NCBI RefSeq assembly: GCF_000151315.2
Contig: NW_011887298.1
Coordinates: forward strand, 757,502 to 794,981
From: Capsaspora owczarzaki ATCC 30864
Taxonomy: Eukaryota > Opisthokonta > Filasterea
Reading direction: 5' to 3'
DNA: 37,480 nt
In this document: in pieces, positions 32,895 to 37,480 of the stretch
Numbering within the stretch: position 1 is the first letter of the stretch
How the letters are laid out: each line of letters begins with the position of its first letter
Made by a program: the position numbers and the translations under genes
Notes under the pieces: generated by a model
Databases searched by the model: none
Told to the model about the DNA's origin: nothing
The model's input: only the letters and a program-made list of their open reading frames with translations

Positions 32895-35423
32895 ATGACG
32901 ATGGCTGCCAACTCGTGCTGCGACGCGCCGACGCTCGAGCTCATCCACGACACTGGCGAAACAGTAACCGAGCGCCCGTCCTTCATTCTGTTCAGCTTCT
33001 CAGTGGCCCGGTGTCTGACCTTTCATGTGTGTTTGGCTTGATCCTGGAGTAGGTCTGCGTCCAGTGCGGCGCGGTCGTCGATGCAGGCAGCCTCGTTGCG
33101 GCGCCGTGTGAGCGCATCCCTCGCTTTGCATCGTCGGGTCTGGCTGCAAGTGCGCGCCATCATGCTAGCAGTAGTGGTGGTGGTGGTGCTGCTGCTGCAA
33201 GTGGCGGTGGTGGCGTTGCGGCGGACAGTGCTTCGGTAATGGTCATCGCTCAGTCTCAGTCGCTCAGTCGCTCAGTCTCTCAGTCTCTCAGGTTGCAACC
33301 GAAAACCCTCACCACACTCATGTCACTTTTGTCAACACTTTTGTCAGAGTGGTCAAGGCCTCACGTTTGTGTCGAGCAACGCGCTGGACGAGCATGCGCA
33401 GTGGCTCGCCATCGCCAAAGCCGGGCCGCGCTCGCTCCAGTACAAGGCCAATGTCGGACTGGGAACCGATGGAATGACACGTCATATCTACATTGCTGCG
33501 TTGCAGGTTGGCAGAGTGCATGCGAATGCGGCTGTCTTCCGTCCAGGTCAAGGAAGTCTTGTATGTCAAATTTAGGTCTGAGAACTTTGCCAGTGTGCGT
33601 GTGATGAGCTCACTTCCACTCGGTATGGTTCACTCGGCCACTATCGCAGAGAGTACTTTCGTCGCGTTCGTGCAGCTGGCCCCTTTGGCGGCACGCTTGA
33701 TTGCATCGCGGCGGCTTGCGTTTATGTTGTCTGTCGCGCGCATAGTATTCCTGCGACATTCCTCCAGCTGGCGGTAAGTGACTGCAGCATGCGTGTATTG
33801 CATGCGTTTTGATACGGTGAACGCACACCCCGATCACCGGCAGGTGTAGGCCACAAACTCACTTTTTGTTTCTTCCTTTTTTTTTCTTCCTTGTTTTTTT
33901 TTTTTTTTTTTTTGGCTCCCATTTGCACGTCGCCTGGCTTCCTCGTTCATTCTCCTTTATTCCTTAGGAAGCTGCTCAGGTCAATGTCTTTACCTTGCAA
34001 CGCACGTTCGGGCGACTGGTGCAACATCTCAAACTATCGCTGCCTGCCGTGAACGAAGTGGCACTCGTGGAATCTGTCGTTAAGGCTGTGCCTGAGCTTT
34101 CGCATGAAGCAGTCCCGATTCTATCTCAGGTAGCTGATGCGTTCGTTGACGATGATCCGATGGTGTCTTGGAGTTGCTCGCGCTTGCTCAATCTGGCCAT
34201 CACAGTATGCAATCTGCTTGCTGGAGCTTGGCAAGCAGTCCTGGGTTTCTTCTGGGCGAAGACCGCTTCCAATCGCTCTTGCTGCAACAGACTTGGCCAA
34301 CCAGATTTATGCTCAAAACGAAAATCTTCCGAGTATTCTTCCGCAGGTAGGTCTTGATTTTTTTTTTGATTTTTTTTTTTGTTGCCGGGGTGGAGAAGGA
34401 GGGTGACGATTTGTTCATAAATCTGCCACATGGTCACTTGCCATGATGTCCAGAGACCGTACTTCTAACCACAATAACTGTTCTGACAAACTTTTCGCTT
34501 GAACAGCTCTGCGAGAAATTTGGCGTTCATATCAACACAGCTCGTGCTCGTGCTCGCGAGCTGCGACTGAATCTGCTGCAGCACGCCCAGGCTCTGCCCT
34601 GGCGGGCCAACATCACCGAACGCAATGTTGTCGCGCATGTCAAGTTGCTGGTGGAGAATCCTTCGTCGTTCACTGGTCTCCGGCCCGTGGACTGCGACGC
34701 GGAAGGCAATGCACCAACGACCCTGGCGGTTGCAGACAAGAGTGCCACGAGTAGCTCGGTTGCGAGCGGTGTGCCGCGCTCGTTTGTGTTGGCAACACGC
34801 AACTCGGAGCTGCGAATGGCCAAGCTCGAAGCGGCCAAGGCTCGTCTGGTTGCTATTCTCGCTCTCTCTACTGCGCAAACCCAGGAATTGGAAGCGAGTC
34901 TGGCTGCCGATCGCGACATGGTCGATCTGCTTTTGGAGCGATTGCTCTTGCACGGTGTTGTAAGGAGTTGGGGTTTGTTTTTTTGTTTTGGTTTTTTGTT
35001 TGTTTGTTTGTTTGTTTTCAAACTCAATCTTGTGATTGTTGTCCTTCTGTGCACGCAATGCGTAAATCTTACAGAGCGACACAGACTTGTTGGCACGCTC
35101 AGTGTCGCAGCTACACGACATGGCCGAACGCATTGGGCAAGCAACGACAGAATTCGAGACGGACGAAACGCTTACCCCTATGTCGGATGCAGATTCTGCT
35201 CTTTACATTCGATCTGCGGCAGAGGTTAGACTCCGAATTCATGAATCTACTGCTCTGCATCTTGTTGTGCCGATTGAGACTGATCGGGGTTGTTGTTGTG
35301 CTATTTGTTGTGCAATTTTGCTAGATTTCCTTACTCAGCCAGCTGGACGCCAAGCAAAGAGCGGCAGACCCAGAGACATCACGCTCAACCAAGCGAGCAC
35401 GACTCGACACAGAAGATGTCTAG
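32895..35423 (+). CDS. BRF2: BRF2-like TFIIB-related factor of RNA polymerase III
   Basis: BRF2 is the TFIIIB subunit that recruits RNA polymerase III to type 3 (U6-like) promoters. Ten exons: 32895-32963, 33053-33235, 33348-33506, 33547-33575, 33650-33773, 33968-34162, 34206-34346, 34507-34959, 35075-35224 and 35325-35423, giving 533 residues (human 419). The zinc ribbon reads NSCCDAPTLEL then VCVQCGAVVD. It is followed by two cyclin folds. The strongest match is LELGKQSWVSSGRRPLPIAL against human [20 protein letters not shown]; the later LPWRANITERNVVAHV corresponds to LAWLRVLRLDKRSVVKHI. A helical, probably coiled-coil C-terminal part ends in a basic RSTKRARLD stretch. Intron 33576-33649 splits an Arg codon and the 43-nt intron 34163-34205 is unusually short. 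The first Cys pair of the ribbon is irregular (CC, no second C at X2). TFIIB or BRF1 is less likely from the second cyclin fold. Confidence 0.82.
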
Positions 35424-36288
35424 TTTGTGGATGTTTGTGTGTCGTTATTGAGTTATTTATTTTATCTGTTTGAGTTTTCATGCTTGTACATCGTGTTAGT
35501 ATTTCCCAAACGCTTCGCTTGTGTGTACTTGTTCGTGTTTTATCTATACGACTATGTATCTCGTGCAATAAGCAGGGCAGGTCGATGAGAAGTGGTGTTT
35601 GGCAAAGCGCTCTCTGAATGGCAGGACAATGCTGACTAGCGCCGTAATGTTTGGCAGGTCCACAAGCCCCGGGAACTGTTTTCTACAGAAACATGTATTC
35701 GAGATACGCACACAGAACCTACCAAACTATAGACGGGCAATTGATGGAAAAAGGACAATGCAAGCAAAGCAACTGACATGACTCGATAGCAGCGATGTTT
35801 GTTTTTTGAGATTCGGAATTAATCATGTTGCGACCATGTGGCGAGGTATTCCGTCATACAAATCAACAAAAATGTTGGCAATAATATGTACAGTGTGATT
35901 GCAAAGCACCGGCGCGCGGTGAGGGGTGTGTAGGCAGGAGTGGGATGGTTTGGAGTTGGTATTTTGGGTTTTCCGTTGTCATATTTTATTGTGAGTTCGT
36001 TCGTTTTTCCCCCCCCCCCCTCTCCTTTATGTTTCAAGTGGGCGTCCGTACTTGTCATCCTCGTCCATGCCATTGTTGTGTTGTTGTGTTTTTCAGTCTT
36101 TTGATGTTAGTCTTTGTTCGTTGTTGTGGCGGCGCTTTTTTTTTGTTTTGTTTGCGTCGCTGCCGCACTTTTCGTGCGTTTGGCACAGCCTGGAGTCTGT
36201 ACTCTGCGTTTGAGAGATGATTTGTGAAAGCACAACCAATGAGACTGACTGAAACAACCGCGTTGTTCCGATGGATTGAAAGTCAACA
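35424..36288. other. Gene-free region between BRF2 and the LRR gene
   Basis: 865 bp with no coding frame of protein-like composition. It contains a T-rich stretch, a C10 run near 36010 and T/G-rich DNA around 36070-36160. It should hold the BRF2 3' UTR and the LRR gene promoter. No RNA gene is seen. Confidence 0.6.
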
Positions 36289-37480
36289 ATGTTGTCGTAC
36301 CAGAGCATGAGCGCGAAACAGCGGGAGTTGTACGACAAAGTCAAGAATGCCAGTCAATGGTTCGAGTAAGAAAAAGCCGGAAATATTGGAAAGAAAGTAC
36401 AACAACATGTGTACTGATGAAATGGAGGATAGACTGCCATACAATCAAATTGACGATGCCGGCGCACAGGCGATTGCTGAGGGACTCAAAAGCAATTCGA
36501 AGGTGACGGGACTCTCGTAAGTCATCTCGCTTCGAGTGATGAGTGTGAATGGGTGGCTTCGGCAGAGTGGCTCACTATGGGAGGGGATGGACAGTCTGTG
36601 GAGCAACCAAATTGGTGATGCTGGAGCGCGGGTGATTGCTGAGACACTCAAAGTCAATATGACGATAACTGAACTCGAGTAGGTCGTCTCACTTTGACAA
36701 GTGCATGTGAGTGGGCGATCTAGTAGAGGGCATTACGAGTGCTTACTGATGGACGGACAGTCTGAACTACAATCAGATTGGCGATGCTGGGGCACAAGCG
36801 ATTGCTGAGACACTCAAAGTGAACACGACGTTGATCAAGATCGAGTAAGGGGTGTCACTTTCCCTCAGCAGGGTGCATTTAGAGTGCTCATTGATGGAGG
36901 GGATGTACAGTCTGCATGGGAATCAGATTGGCGATGCTGGAGCACAGGCGATTGCTGAAACGCTCAAGGTCAACACAACAGTCACTAACCTCGGGTAAGT
37001 CATCTCACTTTGACGTGAGTCGATGATCCAGCAGAGGTGTTCATAGTGCTTACTAATGACTGAACAGTTTGTACAATAATAAGCTTGGCGATGCTGGAGC
37101 GACGGCGATGGCTGAGATGCTCAAAGTGAACAAGATGCTGACATCGCTCGGGTAAGGCATCTCACATTAACTGATAATTGTCAATGGTGATGTCAGCAGA
37201 TGGTCTTCAGATTGCTTACTGATGGAGGGGGATGGGCAGTTTAAGCTCGAATCTGATTGCCGATGCTGGAGCGCTGGCGATCGCTGAGGCACTCAGGGTG
37301 AACACAACGATGACTTCACTCGGGTAAGCTGAATCACTTAGCAATGCAAATACATGAGCGGAGGATTTCAGAAAATGGCATTCAGAGTGCGCATTCATGA
37401 TGACGAGGACGGACAGAATGGGCCATTATCAGATTGGCGATGCTGGAGCGAACGCAATTGCCGAGTCACTCAAAGTGAAC
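36289..37480 (+). CDS. Leucine-rich repeat protein, one repeat per exon (3' truncated)
   Basis: Start of an RI-type (28-residue) leucine-rich repeat protein cut by the window end. Exon 1 (36289-36365) encodes MLSYQSMSAKQRELYDKV and a few more residues. Then exons of exactly 84 nt each encode one repeat: 36433-36516, 36595-36678, 36761-36844, 36911-36994, 37068-37151, 37240-37323 and 37417 onward. All introns are phase 2 and 66-93 nt. The consensus repeat is LxLxxNQIGDAGAQAIAExL followed by KVNTTVTxL. Such curved LRR solenoids bind proteins, as in ribonuclease inhibitor, RanGAP or NLR receptors; no effector domain is visible in the window. The introns are also similar to one another, so the array grew by duplicating exon-intron units. 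Confidence 0.88.
36433..37480 (+). repeat. Tandem array of LRR exon-intron units
   Basis: Seven units spaced 162, 166, 150, 157, 172 and 177 bp. Besides the 84-nt exons, introns share a donor-side GTAAGTCATCTCACTTTGA-like start and an acceptor-side GTGCTTACTGATGGA then GGACAG end. Exon similarity is highest over GGCGATGCTGGAGCACAGGC. Confidence 0.9.

Noticed and set aside
36366-36393. 28-nt intron at the end of LRR exon 1
   Set aside because: It keeps frame, but a 67-nt intron ending at 36432 also keeps frame, matches the size of the other introns and makes the first repeat exon exactly 84 nt.
1-37480. Search by eye for tRNA, rRNA or riboswitch structures and for virus-like or LTR elements
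   Set aside because: Nothing with a cloverleaf, conserved rRNA sequence, reverse transcriptase, integrase or long terminal repeats was recognised. A covariance-model scan would be decisive for small RNAs.

Overview
This is a eukaryotic nuclear window. Nearly every gene is split by short introns, most 45-130 nt long with GT..AG ends. Coding DNA is fairly GC-rich, while introns and intergenic stretches carry T runs, A runs and GT or ATC microsatellites. The gene set includes a BRF2-type TFIIIB subunit, a KIAA2013-like membrane protein, a NEDD4/SMURF-type HECT ligase with extra domains and a one-repeat-per-exon LRR gene. Together with the compact spacing this suggests a unicellular relative of animals, such as a filasterean (Capsaspora-like). 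That assignment is inference. I recognise no virus-like or LTR element.

Layout, left to right: an ATC microsatellite; DDX51/Dbp6 DEAD-box helicase (+); MAGOH (-); a polyQ plus WD40 protein (+); M1 aminopeptidase (-); BET1 SNARE (-); two tandem dienelactone hydrolase paralogues (-,-); KIAA2013-like protein (+); a C1-C2-WW-FN3-CCCH-UIM-HECT ubiquitin ligase (+); an unrecognised basic, low-complexity protein (-); a GRHPR-like 2-hydroxyacid dehydrogenase (-); BRF2-like factor (+); about 0.9 kb with no gene; and the 5' part of an LRR gene (+) cut by the window end.

The genes are unrelated housekeeping and accessory genes, not an operon. Three head-to-head pairs (MAGOH/WD40, hydrolase 2/KIAA2013-like, dehydrogenase/BRF2) share intergenic gaps of about 280-330 bp, so their promoters probably lie there. 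Convergent pairs are tightly packed; the HECT and unknown-gene stop codons are only 48 bp apart.

The most interesting object is the HECT ligase, whose domain order I do not know from any described family. The second is a set of exact short tandem duplications (19, 24, 25, 30 nt). Two of them break the reading frame of otherwise intact genes, and each frame is restored if one copy is counted. They are either very recent alleles or assembly artefacts. All exon coordinates were set by hand from reading frame, splice-site dinucleotides and family conservation.
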